From Roseovarius pelagicus (lineage in GTDB: Bacteria; Pseudomonadota; Alphaproteobacteria; Rhodobacterales; Rhodobacteraceae): a DNA stretch of 64,000 nt. Of this stretch, positions 1 through 10,506 are shown in pieces. The DNA is taken from contig NZ_CP106738.1 of the NCBI RefSeq assembly GCF_025639885.1, positions 2,356,001-2,420,000 on the forward strand, given 5' to 3'. Within the stretch, counting starts at the first letter, position 1. Every line of letters begins with the position of its first letter. The notes under the pieces are model-generated. The model was not told the DNA's origin and searched no databases. It worked only from the letters and a program-made list of their open reading frames with translations. The translations under genes were made by a program, and so were the position numbers.

Positions 1-3000
1 AATCGGCGCGCCAGAGCTGGCCTTCGTCCGTGGCGGTCTTCGACATGCGGTCGACCGCCGCGCGGAACATCCGGTCGGCGCGGGTTTGATCTCCGTATGA
101 CGCGAGTGCCGCACCCAGCTGTGCCAGTGCCAGCGGCGTGGCGAAATCGCCTGCCTTGACGTCGGCGTAGTAGCGCAGGTCACCCATGCGGGCGGCACCT
201 TCGCGGGCCAACACCATCAGCGCATAGGCGACATCCTGACCACCATTGTCGAAGTCGGGTGCATAGTTCAGCCGGTTGCGCAGGTTATCCATCGCCATCG
301 TGAACGCGCGGTCGGGGACGTCGTGCCCTTCGGCGCGGGCGCGGCTGAGGAAGTCGGCGACGTAGGAATCAAGCCAGAAGTCACCCGATTCCGCGCGCCA
401 CAGGCCAAACGCCCCACCCGAGGTCTGACGGGTCAGGACACGTTCGATGCTCTGCTCGATGCGCAGGGCGATCTGCGCGTCATTGCCGAGGTTCAGCGCC
501 TTTGCCACTTGGTTATAGTAAAGCAGGGGCATGGCGCGCGACGTCACCTGCTCGGTACAGCCATAGGGGTAGCGGTCAAGCGCCTGCAAGAGCGCGGGCG
601 CATTGAGCCGCGCCAGCGGTCCGGCGGAAATCACCGCCTGTCCGCTGCCGGGCTTCATCGCGGCAAAGACAGCGTCATCCAGTGTGAACGTATCGCCTGC
701 CGCCAGTTCGAACCGGCGGGTTTCAGATACGGCCGGATCATTGGACCGTACGGGTAAGGTCAGCGATTTGGTCAACTGCTTGCCATCGGGTGTGGTCAGC
801 GCGATCTGCACCTCGTAATCGCCAACATCGCCAGCGGTGATAGGCAGGCTGAAGGATGCCTTGGCGTTGGTGTCCAGATCGAAACCTGACGGGATATTGC
901 CCGCAAGCGTGACGCCCGGAGCACTGACATCAAGGCCCATGCGGCCTGTGGGGCCGGTGGCATGTACGATTTCCAGCAACAGGCGGCTTTGGTCGCCCGG
1001 AGCGAGGAACCGGGGCAGTGACGCGGTCACAACGACCGGGTCACGCACCAGCACATCGGCTGCGGCCTCGCCGACTGCGCTGCCTGACCACGCGATTGCC
1101 ATTAGGCGTACGGTGCCGTTGAAATCGGGGATGTCAAACTGCGCCTCTGCGGTGCCATCGGCATTCACGGCTATCGGGCCGGTGAAATAGGCCACCAACT
1201 CGTCCGTCGGGGGCGGCGATTGCATCTGCATCCCGTTGCCTGCGTCACCGCCCGAACGGACCTGCCCCTGCGCGCCATTCATTCCGTCGATGAGACGGCC
1301 ATAGATATCGCGAATTTCCACGCCAAGGCGGCGTTGGCCAAAGTAGTGTTCGGACGGGTTGGGGCTGTCGAACCCGGTAAGGTTCAGAATGCCCACATCC
1401 ACGGCAGCGAGGGTCACATAGCCAGTGCTGCCCTCTGCCAGTCCGTCCACATTAACGGTCGCGGTCATTGATCCGCGTGGTGTCATCGCCTCGGGGGCGT
1501 CAATGCTGACGTTCAGAGATTTGGCACCCGGATCAATCTTGGCATAGCTCAGGCCCAGCGCACGCGCCGGGTTCTGACCGGCGGCCACATCCATCGGGCG
1601 GATCACCTGCGCCGTGACATAGGCACCGGCGCCCCAGTCATCCGTGACCGTCAGAGGGATGGTGTTTTCGCCCTCGGCAACTTCGACCGCCTGCATGTCG
1701 ATCACGCGATTGGACATCACGGTGATCAGCGCGGTGCCCGCATAACGCGGTACGATCCGAAGTTGTGCGGTATCGCCAGAGCGATAGCCCTCGGCATCAA
1801 GTGACAGTTCCAGCGTATCGGGCGTCTGGCTGGTATCGGCAGGGGCGTACCAGCCTGCGTAGAAATCGTCAGATGCGGCAACATAAGCCCCATCGGTGCG
1901 TTCCACGACCAGCTCGTAGCGGCCCCATTCCACATCGCCGGAGATCGTCAGCGGGGTATCGCCCAATGCGCCGCTGCCAGAGGCAACCCGCTTGCGGGTC
2001 GTAACTGGTTCCCACTCCCAATTGCCCCATTGCTGATACCATTGATAGCGGGTGCTGACGCGGTTCAGAGTCCAGTTGACCTGCATCGGTTCGCGGTTCA
2101 GATCAGATCCGAGGCCAATGACGCTAAAGCGTGCTTCGCCGCCTTCGGGCACGACGCCGTCGAATTCTGGCTTGATGCCGATCATCGACCCTTGGGGGGC
2201 GACCATGCGTTTAATCTGGCGCTCTACCGGGCGGCCAGAGCCTTCGCGCAGGCGCAGGGCGATGGTGGCCTCGAACGGACGATCGTTGGCGTCCATTTCG
2301 GGCAGTTCCAGCGGCACGGACAGGTTGCCTGCGGCGTCAGTGGTATAGCTGTCCATATAGGACGCACGGCTGGAGGCCTGCGCGTCGTAGCGGCCAAAGA
2401 CGTAGCCGGGGAATTCGTCGACGCTGCGGCGGGGGCGCAACAGCAATTCGCCCTCGGATTTCAGGCCCGCGCCGGGTGCGCCAAAGAGGTATTTGGCGGC
2501 AACCTGCAAGTCGGGCAGATCGCTGGCCTGCATCAGGCCCTCCGGCAGAGTCAGGTCAAAGTCGATCCGTTCGGGCAGGAAATCCTCGACCAGCAGTGAC
2601 TGTGTTGCCAGCGCGGGGGCGTCAACGTCAGCCTTGATTTCCAACTGCCATGTGCCGCGCGGGGCGGTGCCCGCGATAGGCATGTCAAAGACGTGCCCGC
2701 CCGCCGCATCATCGGCAGAGAAGTGGCGCGCGTATTCCACCCCGTCGGGGCGGGTCAGAATCGCGGTCAAAGGCAGGCCGGTGATGGCCTCGGCGACGCC
2801 ATCACGGGCCAGTGCCGTGGCATGGATCACCTCGCCCGCGCGATAGGCACCGCGATCGGTGGCAAGAAACACATCGACCGGCGGGGCTGGTGGGCGTCCC
2901 TCGACGCCACGATCGGACAGGTCAAATGCCGGGTCGGTCAGCGACAGGAACGCCATGTCCTGTTCGCCGGCCTTGGCAAGGATCAGCGCCGGTGCCGCGC

Positions 3001-4645
3001 CGTCGGTGCCGCGCGACAGACCGGGGTCAAAGCGTACGTGGCCTTGGGCATCGGTGGTGGCGGTGCCCAGTACGCTGTTAGCGCGCGACAGCAGGGTGAT
3101 TTCGATCCCGTCCAGTGCGTCCGCATCAGACAGGCCGCGGGCAAACACATGCAGCCCGTCGGTGCCGTTGAGCGTGGTGAGGCCCAGATCGGTCAGGACG
3201 AACCATTGCAGCGCGCCGGGATCATCATAGTGCGGAACGCCTTCGATCCGCGCACCCAGCGTGTAAATACCCGGCGGTTGGTCGGCCAGCACGTCGCCCA
3301 GTGGCAGGCGGGTGGTCATATTCTGGTTGAGGGTGTTCTGTACCTCGCCGATGCCGGTCCAGACTTCCTCTGAGATGTTCTCTTCGAACGTGTTGGCCTG
3401 ATAGTCGCTGATCGGGCGGCCGAAATAATCGTCCTGCATGGCGCGCAGCAGGTTGCGGTCACTGACGCGGCGCAGGACCAGATTGACCGTGTCGAGGTTC
3501 ACGGTCTCGATCGGCAGGGCCGCGTCGACGGCGCGGGGCAGCACATAGGCGCGCCCTGGAAAGCTGACATTGGGCGAGCGGTCGCGGATATACAGCGACA
3601 GTTCGACATCCTTGATCAGCTTTTCGCCATTCGCCGCAGGCAGGCCCTTGCGGAAGGTGACGGTGTAACGCTGCCCGTGCTGGACGCCGTCGATGCAAAT
3701 CTGACGTTCGTCAGGCTGGACCACGAGATTGGCGTCGGGAAGCTGCACAAAGGGCGTGTAATCTGTACCGGCCTCGATCAGAGGTTCGGAAAATTCGGCG
3801 CAGATGCGTGGTGCGGCTGCCTCGTTATCGGCGCGGTGTTCGGTGATGCGAAAGCCGTATTTGGCGATGGCGCTATCCAGCGCGGCGGTCACATCCGCTC
3901 GCGGCTGAATTTCGCTGGCCAGACGCAAGGCCTGAACCATGTCCCGCCCGCGGCGATCCTTTTCCAATGCGTCGGCCAGCACCATCAGCGCATTGACGCG
4001 CGCGCCGTCATTGCGGGCGCGCAGATAGCCATTGATGGACGCCTGAAGCGCCTGATATTTATACTTGTTCTGGTCTTTCTGAATCAGTAGCGACAGCCGG
4101 GCGTATTCGGTCCATTGATCGGCGGCATCGGTGATGGATGTGGCCGCCCCGGTCCAGCGCATTGCGTTGAGGTAGTCATTTTGTTGCAGGCGATCCTGCG
4201 CCGCCTTGAGCATTGCCTCGGCCGACCATTGTCCGGCGGGGTGCATGCCGCCGATGCGACGCGCCAGATCATTGGCGTTTTCGATCATGTAGCTGCCAGT
4301 GAACTCCAGATCGGCGATGCGGCTGTCCACTTGGGCCATAACTGCCTGATCGGTGGGCAGAATACGCGCGGAATACGCGCCTTCATAGGCCACTTCCTTG
4401 GTGACATCGCTCTTGGGGAAGCAGGCGTTGGATTTGGAATTGAAAGTGAACGCCTGACACGCGGGATTGTTCAGGCAGGCATTTCGGCAGGTGACATAGC
4501 TGGTGTCAAAAATTGCCTGCAAATCCGAGCCGTAGTAATCAATATCATTGGTCACGACAGCGCGTCGGTCGGGAAATCCGGATTGCGCCGCCACTTGGGC
4601 AGCAAAGACGATCAAGGCGATTACGGAAAACAATGCGCGGAGCAT
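1..4645 (-). CDS. Alpha-2-macroglobulin family protein (C-terminus beyond window)
   Basis: Large secreted protease-trapping protein, thought to guard the periplasm together with peptidoglycan synthases. About 1,548 codons are visible; the stop lies beyond the left edge. The ATG at 4645 follows an AGGAGGGT ribosome site and encodes a signal peptide (hydrophobic residues 5-19, AQA-like cleavage near 21). Four Cys at residues 53, 57, 63 and 75 form a small PAN/apple-like module. MG-type beta domains follow. The thioester signature Cys-Thr-Glu-Gln sits at 548-559 (about residue 1363), preceded by Tyr-Pro-Tyr-Gly, so this is a thioester-competent copy. An alpha-toroid helical region continues to the edge. 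In related genomes pbpC usually lies downstream, which cannot be seen here. It is divergent from the hybrid kinase. The family call is secure; the substrate is unknown. Confidence 0.93.
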   Translation of the reverse strand, partial: MLRALFSVIALIVFAAQVAAQSGFPDRRAVVTNDIDYYGSDLQAIFDTSYVTCRNACLNNPACQAFTFNSKSNACFPKSDVTKEVAYEGAYSARILPTDQAVMAQVDSRIADLEFTGSYMIENANDLARRIGGMHPAGQWSAEAMLKAAQDRLQQNDYLNAMRWTGAATSITDAADQWTEYARLSLLIQKDQNKYKYQALQASINGYLRARNDGARVNALMVLADALEKDRRGRDMVQALRLASEIQPRADVTAALDSAIAKYGFRITEHRADNEAAAPRICAEFSEPLIEAGTDYTPFVQLPDANLVVQPDERQICIDGVQHGQRYTVTFRKGLPAANGEKLIKDVELSLYIRDRSPNVSFPGRAYVLPRAVDAALPIETVNLDTVNLVLRRVSDRNLLRAMQDDYFGRPISDYQANTFEENISEEVWTGIGEVQNTLNQNMTTRLPLGDVLADQPPGIYTLGARIEGVPHYDDPGALQWFVLTDLGLTTLNGTDGLHVFARGLSDADALDGIEITLLSRANSVLGTATTDAQGHVRFDPGLSRGTDGAAPALILAKAGEQDMAFLSLTDPAFDLSDRGVEGRPPAPPVDVFLATDRGAYRAGEVIHATALARDGVAEAITGLPLTAILTRPDGVEYARHFSADDAAGGHVFDMPIAGTAPRGTWQLEIKADVDAPALATQSLLVEDFLPERIDFDLTLPEGLMQASDLPDLQVAAKYLFGAPGAGLKSEGELLLRPRRSVDEFPGYVFGRYDAQASSRASYMDSYTTDAAGNLSVPLELPEMDANDRPFEATIALRLREGSGRPVERQIKRMVAPQGSMIGIKPEFDGVVPEGGEARFSVIGLGSDLNREPMQVNWTLNRVSTRYQWYQQWGNWEWEPVTTRKRVASGSGALGDTPLTISGDVEWGRYELVVERTDGAYVAASDDFYAGWYAPADTSQTPDTLELSLDAEGYRSGDTAQLRIVPRYAGTALITVMSNRVIDMQAVEVAEGENTIPLTVTDDWGAGAYVTAQVIRPMDVAAGQNPARALGLSYAKIDPGAKSLNVSIDAPEAMTPRGSMTATVNVDGLAEGSTGYVTLAAVDVGILNLTGFDSPNPSEHYFGQRRLGVEIRDIYGRLIDGMNGAQGQVRSGGDAGNGMQMQSPPPTDELVAYFTGPIAVNADGTAEAQFDIPDFNGTVRLMAIAWSGSAVGEAAADVLVRDPVVVTASLPRFLAPGDQSRLLLEIVHATGPTGRMGLDVSAPGVTLAGNIPSGFDLDTNAKASFSLPITAGDVGDYEVQIALTTPDGKQLTKSLTLPVRSNDPAVSETRRFELAAGDTFTLDDAVFAAMKPGSGQAVISAGPLARLNAPALLQALDRYPYGCTEQVTSRAMPLLYYNQVAKALNLGNDAQIALRIEQSIERVLTRQTSGGAFGLWRAESGDFWLDSYVADFLSRARAEGHDVPDRAFTMAMDNLRNRLNYAPDFDNGGQDVAYALMVLAREGAARMGDLRYYADVKAGDFATPLALAQLGAALASYGDQTRADRMFRAAVDRMSKTATDEGQLWRAD

Positions 4646-4753
4646 GGGCACCCTCCTGAAAATGGACAGCGGCATGGTGCCATGCAGTTGGGCCTTCTGG
4701 CAATGATTCCAGACCGACTATTAAATAGTTGTTCACCTTGATCGTCGAATGTC

Positions 4754-7033
4754 ATGTCGAATGACACTGTGGCACGGCGGAGGGCGGCAATGAGCCTTGC
4801 CAATAAATTGGCGCAGGAACGGCGCTCCAGACTGGCTGCGGAGCGGCTGTTGGAGCAAAAACAGGCTGAGTTGCACGAGGCCAATCGCAAACTGGGGCAT
4901 CACGCCCGCAAGCTGTCCGATGAGATCGTCGTCACCCGCGCCAAGGTGCAGACGGTTCAGGACGAAAACCAGCGCGTGAAATCCGATCTGACGGTGGCCA
5001 ATGAGAAGGTCGAGATCGCCGAGCGGCGGCTGTGGCATTCGATCGAGGCTATTCAGGACGGCTTTGCCTTTTTTGATGACAACAGCCGCATGGTGGCAGC
5101 AAATCCCGCGTATATGGCCGTTTTTGAAGGGCTGGAGGATATACGGCCCGGTGTCAGCTATGTGGAAATCCTGCAATTTCTGACCGAAGAAGGTATCGTC
5201 GATATTGGCGATCAAAGGCCCGCCGCATGGCGTGAAACGATGCTGGATCGCTGGCAGAGCCCGGAACCCGAGCAGGCCATCATCCGATTGTGGACTGGGG
5301 CGTATATCAAACTGATCGACCGACGCGGGCATGGCGGCGATGTGGTCAGTCTGGCGCTGAACATCTCTGATACGGTGCGCTACGAAGAGCAACTGAAAGA
5401 GGCGCGGCGCAAGGCCGAGGCGGCAAACCGGGCGAAATCATCGTTCCTCGCGAATATGAGCCACGAGATTCGCACGCCGATGAATGGTGTCGTCGGCATG
5501 GCAGAGTTGTTGCAGGATACCCGACTGACTGACGAGCAGTTGCTTTACGCCAATACGATCAAGAATTCGGGCGAGGCGTTGTTGGTGATCATCAATGATG
5601 TGCTCGATTACTCCAAGATTGAGGCCGAGAAGCTGGTTCTGCATCCCGAGCCGTTTGATCTGGAACGGTGTATTCACGAATTGATCATGTTGATGCACCC
5701 CAAGGCGCGTGATCAGGGTTTGGACGTCGTGCTGGACTATGACCTGTTCCTTGCCACCGAATTCATCGGTGATCCGGGGCGGTTGCGGCAGGTCCTGACC
5801 AATCTGATGGGTAATGCGATCAAGTTTACCAAGGTCGGGCAGGTCGTGGTCCGCGTGACCGGCGTGCCGGATGCTGAGTCCGGGAATGTAACGGTGCATG
5901 TCGCGGTCGAGGATACCGGGATCGGTATTCCGGCTGACAAGATCGATCATGTGTTTGGGGAGTTCAACCAAGTCGATGATGAGCGCAATCGCATGTTCGA
6001 GGGCACCGGGCTGGGATTGGCGATTTCACAAAAACTGATTCGTCTGATGGGTGGTGAAATCTGGGCCGATTCAGTCGAGGGCGTGGGATCGACCTTTGGC
6101 TTTCAGATTACGATGCCGGTGGCGGGCTGCGACGCCCCTGCAAAGCCCGCGCTTTCGGGGATGTTGCAGCGTGTGATGGTGGTGGACGGCACTGAAATCA
6201 GTCGGATGATCGTGCAAAAGCAGTTGGCGCTGCTGGGGGTTGAGACCGTCTGCTGCGCGAATGCAGTCGAGGCGCTGGAGCAGCTGGACGGGCGGATAGA
6301 TCTGGTGCTGAGCGATCACATGATGCCCGATATGGATGGGTTGGCCCTGACAATGGCAATTCGCGAGTCCGGCAATGACGTGCCAATCATCATCCAGAGC
6401 GCGAACACCGGGCAGATCGAAAGTGATGCGGCGCGCAACGAGCTATGCGCGGTGCTGCACAAGCCTGTCGCTCGACAAGAATTGTTCGCGACGCTGGCTG
6501 GGTTGGAGGATGTATTGCGGCGCGACGTGCGCACAGCGGCGGCGCCGGTCGTGGATATCGGCGCTGCAGGATTGTCGCCTGAATCGACGCCGAGACAAAG
6601 AACCCCACAGCCGAGCGCGCAGCGCAGTATGCGCGTGCTGGCCGCAGAGGATAACCGGACCAATCGGCTGGTCTTTGGCAAGATGGTCAAGGCGCTGGAT
6701 ATCACTCTGGAGTTCGCCGCCAATGGCCACGAAGCTGTCGACCTCTATCAGAGTTTTGCGCCGGATATCGTGTTCATGGATATTTCGATGCCCGGTATGG
6801 ATGGCAAGGAGGCGACGCAGGCTATTCGAAAACTGGAGAAAATATCGGGCGGTCATGTTCCGATCATCGCGATGACAGCACATGCATTGAACGGCGATGA
6901 CGAAAGTATTCTGGCTGCGGGGCTGGATCACTACATGACCAAACCGCTGCGCAAGGCGCTGATTCACGACCATATCCGCAACGCTTGCCCTGACGGGGTG
7001 CGCGCGCCGTTGGCAGAGATTGATAGTGCCTAG
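4754..7033 (+). CDS. Hybrid sensor histidine kinase with PAS and two receiver domains
   Basis: A 759-residue cytoplasmic hybrid kinase with no evident membrane segment. In order: an N-terminal coiled coil (about 15-95), a PAS-like domain (about 92-215), HisKA with phospho-acceptor His237 in [10 protein letters not shown], HATPase_c with the N box near 350-360 and the GTGLGL box near 417-422, receiver 1 (about 472-585, Asp521) and receiver 2 (about 627-745, Asp676, with an intact AEDN pocket). Receiver 1 has Asp-Gly where the acidic pair is normally found (residues 478-479), so its Mg2+ pocket may be weakened. No Hpt domain or cognate response regulator is adjacent, so phosphotransfer probably ends on a distant partner. 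The 3' end overlaps convergent yaaA by 4 bases. The input signal cannot be inferred. Confidence 0.92.
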   Translation: MSNDTVARRRAAMSLANKLAQERRSRLAAERLLEQKQAELHEANRKLGHHARKLSDEIVVTRAKVQTVQDENQRVKSDLTVANEKVEIAERRLWHSIEAIQDGFAFFDDNSRMVAANPAYMAVFEGLEDIRPGVSYVEILQFLTEEGIVDIGDQRPAAWRETMLDRWQSPEPEQAIIRLWTGAYIKLIDRRGHGGDVVSLALNISDTVRYEEQLKEARRKAEAANRAKSSFLANMSHEIRTPMNGVVGMAELLQDTRLTDEQLLYANTIKNSGEALLVIINDVLDYSKIEAEKLVLHPEPFDLERCIHELIMLMHPKARDQGLDVVLDYDLFLATEFIGDPGRLRQVLTNLMGNAIKFTKVGQVVVRVTGVPDAESGNVTVHVAVEDTGIGIPADKIDHVFGEFNQVDDERNRMFEGTGLGLAISQKLIRLMGGEIWADSVEGVGSTFGFQITMPVAGCDAPAKPALSGMLQRVMVVDGTEISRMIVQKQLALLGVETVCCANAVEALEQLDGRIDLVLSDHMMPDMDGLALTMAIRESGNDVPIIIQSANTGQIESDAARNELCAVLHKPVARQELFATLAGLEDVLRRDVRTAAAPVVDIGAAGLSPESTPRQRTPQPSAQRSMRVLAAEDNRTNRLVFGKMVKALDITLEFAANGHEAVDLYQSFAPDIVFMDISMPGMDGKEATQAIRKLEKISGGHVPIIAMTAHALNGDDESILAAGLDHYMTKPLRKALIHDHIRNACPDGVRAPLAEIDSA

Positions 7034-7803
7034 GCCGCCTTGGCGGCTACTTCTTTGCGGACAAACACCGGGCGGTCCACCTCGGACATATCCGGCTGGA
7101 ATGCGTAGCCGCCCACATCGAATGCGTGGAGCGCGCCGACATCGCGCAGGCGGTGTTGCACGATGTAGCGCGCCATGGCACCGCGGGCTTTCTTGGCAAA
7201 GAAGCTGATGATCTTTGGGGTGCCGGCGCGCTCTTCCATGAAAACGGGGGTGATCACGCGCAGGTCGAGCGCGTCGGTGTCCACTGCGCCGAAATATTCC
7301 TGACTGGCGCAATTCACCAACACGTCGCTGGCGGTCTCTGCCGCCTGGGCATTCAGGGACCGCGAGATTTTCGCGCCCCACCAATCATAGAGCGATGCGC
7401 CGCGCGGGGTCTTGAGCCGACTACCCATTTCAAGGCGGTAAGGCTGTATCGCATCGAGTGGGCGCAGGGCACCATAAAGGCCGGAAAGGATGCGCAGATG
7501 ATCCTGCGCGTAACGCATTTCGTCCTCGCTGAGGGTGCTGGCCTCTAGCCCCTGATAGGTGTCCCCGGCAAAGGCGAGCGCTGCTGGTTTGCTGTCCATC
7601 GTGCCGAAATCGCGGAACCGGTCGGCGTTGAGCTTGGCCAGCGGCGCGCTGATCTTCATCAGCTTTTGCAGATCGGCCTCGGTCAACTGGCGGGCGTGTT
7701 CGACCAGTGCCTCTGCCTCGTCCAGAAACGCGGGCGTGGTGGCGGTAATCCCCTCTGCCGGGTTCATATCGAGCTTTTTGGCGGGTGAGACGACGACGAG
7801 CAT
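7030..7803 (-). CDS. yaaA: Peroxide stress protein YaaA (DUF328)
   Basis: A 257-residue protein opening with the family's typical VVSPAKKLD segment. In E. coli YaaA limits intracellular free iron during peroxide stress and so reduces Fenton damage to DNA. The length matches the usual 250-260 residues. It lies 33 bases downstream of recQ on the same strand, so the two are probably co-transcribed and pair iron control with DNA repair. Its 3' end overlaps the hybrid kinase gene by 4 bases, convergently. The family assignment is firm; the role is taken from E. coli. Confidence 0.93.
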   Translation of the reverse strand: MLVVVSPAKKLDMNPAEGITATTPAFLDEAEALVEHARQLTEADLQKLMKISAPLAKLNADRFRDFGTMDSKPAALAFAGDTYQGLEASTLSEDEMRYAQDHLRILSGLYGALRPLDAIQPYRLEMGSRLKTPRGASLYDWWGAKISRSLNAQAAETASDVLVNCASQEYFGAVDTDALDLRVITPVFMEERAGTPKIISFFAKKARGAMARYIVQHRLRDVGALHAFDVGGYAFQPDMSEVDRPVFVRKEVAAKAA

Positions 7804-7836
7804 GTGGTCTTCCTAACTAATGGGTGCCCCTCTGAT

Positions 7837-9876
7837 TTAGGGGTTACCGTGCAGAACGTCCAGAAATGCATCGCCGAACCGTTCGGCGCGCTTGTCGCCC
7901 AGAATACGTGCCATCTGTGCCGGATCACGCGGGCGGGTTTCGGCGATGCGGGTGATCAGGGAGGCGGAGCAACTGAGGGGTTTTTCCAATCCGTCGGTCC
8001 CGCGCGAGAGTTGCGAGCCGACTTCTGTCAGACGATCATATAGGTCGCCAGCGTCGCGACCGGCCAGCTTGCGGCGGCTGGGGTGCATCTGGGCCGCTTC
8101 GCCGTTGATCACGGCGAGAAAGGCGTCACCGTATTGATCCAGCTTTTTCGCGCCGACACCGCCGATGCGTGCCATCTGGTCCAGATTTTCGGGGCGCGCC
8201 TCGGCCATTTCGATCAGGGTGCGGTCATTGAACACTACGTAGGCCGGTACGCGCGCGGCCTCGGCAAAGGCGCGGCGTTTGGCCTTGAGCGCAGAGAGCA
8301 GCGGCGCGTCCTCGTCGGAAACCAATGCCTTGACCGCCGGGCGGCGGGCTTTCGATGTCAGCGTGTCCTGTCGCAGGGTGATTTGCGCCTCGCCCTTGAG
8401 GATCGGCACCGCAGGGTCGGTCATGCGCAGGGCGCCGTGGCGTTCGGGGTCGGGACGGATCAGGTCGTGGCCCATCATCTGGCGGAATATGCCCTGCCAC
8501 ATGGGGCGGGCGATGTCGCGGCCGACGCCAAAGGTGGGCAGAGCGTCATGGCCGCGCGCGCTGACCTTGTCCGTGACCTTACCAGTGAGAACGTCGATCA
8601 GGTGGCCTGCGCCAAAATATTCGCCGGTGCGCAGGATCGCCGAGAGCGCCTTGCGCACTGCTTCTGTCCCGTCAAAGGTGGCGGGGGGGCTGTCACAGAG
8701 ATCGCAATTGCCGCAGGGCGCGGCATCTTCGCCAAAATAACCCAGTAGCTGCACGCGGCGACATTTCAGCGCCTCAGCCAGACCCAAGAGGGCATTCAGG
8801 CGAGTGTGATCGGCAGCGCGGCGTTCTGGTGGGGCCAGCCCTTCGTCAATTTGGGACCGGCGCAGGCGGATGTCGTCAGGGCCAAAGAGCGTGAGCGTTT
8901 CGGCGGGGGCCCCATCACGGCCAGAACGGCCGATTTCCTGATAATAGGCTTCGATAGATTTCGGCAGATCGGCGTGGGCGACCCATCTGATGTCGGGCTT
9001 GTCCACGCCCATACCAAAGGCGACGGTGGCGACGACGATAAGGCCGTCCTCGGTGTTAAAGCGGTGTTCGACATGGCGGCGCGCGTCGGCGTCCATGCCG
9101 CCGTGATAGGCGCAGGATGAATGCCCGGCCTGACCCAATGCCTGTGCCAGTGTTTCTGTGCGCGCGCGGGTGCCGCAATAGACGATGCCGGATTGACCTT
9201 TGCGCGCAGCGGCGAAATCCATGATCTGCCGACGCGGTCCATCCTTGGCCGCAAAGGCCAGATGGATGTTGGGACGGTCAAACCCGTGCAGGAAAGTGGC
9301 CGGGGGTGTGCCATCGAACAGTTTCTGCACGATCTCGGCCTGCGTTTCGGCATCTGCCGTGGCGGTGAACGCGGCGAGCGGGACATTCAGTGCGCGGCGC
9401 AATTCACCGATGCGCAGGTAATCGGGGCGGAAATCGTGGCCCCATTGGCTGACGCAATGAGCCTCGTCCACAGCGATCATGCTGACGCCGATGCGGCGCA
9501 GCATGTTCAACGACGATCCGGCAGCAAGCCGTTCAGGCGCGATATAGAGGAGTTTGAGCCGCCCATCGTCCAGTGCGCGCCAGACGTCTTCGGTCTCTTC
9601 TTCGGTATTGCCCGAGGTCAGCGCGCCCGCCTCGACACCGGCAGCGCGCAGGGCACGGACCTGATCGCGCATCAACGCGATGAGCGGCGAGATGACGACA
9701 GTCACACCCTCGCGCATCAGGGCTGGTAGTTGGAAACACAGTGATTTTCCGCCACCAGTGGGCATGATCGCCAGCACGTTCTGCCCGTCTGCGACTGCTG
9801 AAACGATATCCTCCTGACCGGGCCGGAAGGCATCGAATCCGAAAACATCGCGCAAAAGCGTGGCGGCGCCTGACAT
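7837..9876 (-). CDS. recQ: ATP-dependent DNA helicase RecQ
   Basis: A 679-residue 3'-5' superfamily 2 helicase for recombination and fork repair. Visible parts are the Walker A motif (GGGKS, about residue 40), a DEAH box (about 136), helicase C with the motif VI arginine stretch QEIGRSGRDG, the RecQ zinc-binding Cys cluster (CGNCDLCD) and a winged-helix RQC region. The C-terminus carries one clear HRDC domain and a second, weaker HRDC-like repeat. E. coli RecQ is about 610 residues, so the extra 70 residues match the second copy. The ATG at 9876 follows AGGACC. A C7 tract inside the gene (8681-8687 region) keeps frame. yaaA follows closely. Confidence 0.95.
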   Translation of the reverse strand: MSGAATLLRDVFGFDAFRPGQEDIVSAVADGQNVLAIMPTGGGKSLCFQLPALMREGVTVVISPLIALMRDQVRALRAAGVEAGALTSGNTEEETEDVWRALDDGRLKLLYIAPERLAAGSSLNMLRRIGVSMIAVDEAHCVSQWGHDFRPDYLRIGELRRALNVPLAAFTATADAETQAEIVQKLFDGTPPATFLHGFDRPNIHLAFAAKDGPRRQIMDFAAARKGQSGIVYCGTRARTETLAQALGQAGHSSCAYHGGMDADARRHVEHRFNTEDGLIVVATVAFGMGVDKPDIRWVAHADLPKSIEAYYQEIGRSGRDGAPAETLTLFGPDDIRLRRSQIDEGLAPPERRAADHTRLNALLGLAEALKCRRVQLLGYFGEDAAPCGNCDLCDSPPATFDGTEAVRKALSAILRTGEYFGAGHLIDVLTGKVTDKVSARGHDALPTFGVGRDIARPMWQGIFRQMMGHDLIRPDPERHGALRMTDPAVPILKGEAQITLRQDTLTSKARRPAVKALVSDEDAPLLSALKAKRRAFAEAARVPAYVVFNDRTLIEMAEARPENLDQMARIGGVGAKKLDQYGDAFLAVINGEAAQMHPSRRKLAGRDAGDLYDRLTEVGSQLSRGTDGLEKPLSCSASLITRIAETRPRDPAQMARILGDKRAERFGDAFLDVLHGNP

Positions 9877-10090
9877 TATTGGTCCTGTTAGATTTTGTTC
9901 AACTGCTCTGACTGTCAGTTTTTCACACTAAGAATCGGTGAACAAGGGTTCGGTGGTATTACTTTGCCTGCATGATCACGAAAGCCCGGACTGCAAGGCC
10001 GCAGGCCGCCCTGGCTTTGACGAGTTTAATGGGTCCGGACCCTAAAATATTGACGGGTAAACGTGAACCGCGCGGTTCTATCGAAACGCT

Positions 10091-10378
10091 TCAGTAAAAC
10101 GCTGTAGCGTTGTTGAACAGCACGATCCGCAATGCATAGACCGCGACCAGTGCCACAAGAGGGGCAAGGTCGATGCCGGACATCGGCGGCAGGATGCGGC
10201 GGATGCGGCTGTAGATCGGGTCAAGCAGACGTTCCAGACCGCCCCAGATCTGTGCGACCAATGGCTGACGCATGTTCAGCACCTGAAAGTTGATCAACCA
10301 CGACATGATCACATGGGCGATGATCACGAACCACAGGATATCAAGGATCAACATGATGATCTGAAATAGCGATGTCAT
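10091..10378 (-). CDS. YggT family integral membrane protein
   Basis: A 95-residue protein with two hydrophobic segments (about residues 4-25 and 67-88) around a conserved amphipathic stretch with Arg/Pro-rich RRILPP. It is the single-unit form of the YggT family found in many alphaproteobacteria; E. coli YggT is a two-unit form. YggT proteins are associated with osmotic or cation tolerance and with the division-gene neighbourhood in other bacteria, but their biochemistry is not settled. Its start region faces the thioesterase gene on the opposite strand. Confidence 0.88.
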   Translation of the reverse strand: MTSLFQIIMLILDILWFVIIAHVIMSWLINFQVLNMRQPLVAQIWGGLERLLDPIYSRIRRILPPMSGIDLAPLVALVAVYALRIVLFNNATAFY

Positions 10379-10506
10379 GGGCGTGCCTGTCTTTGCAAAA
10401 TCGCCTCACAGGTAAGGCGCAGCGCGGCAAAGCGCAAGGCTTACGCCGGGTGACGGTTGACGTTGAGGTAATGCGGTATGACATAGCAACGCAAAGGAGC
10501 CTGCCC

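Noticed and set aside
2030..3373. Several 100-230 codon plus-strand frames across the macroglobulin gene
   Set aside because: All are antisense to a continuous minus-strand coding frame with clear A2M features.
7031..7051. REP-like hairpin at the yaaA end (GTAG plus palindrome)
   Set aside because: It lies inside the yaaA coding sequence (Val-Ala-Ala-Lys-Ala-Ala stop), where Ala codons create the symmetry.
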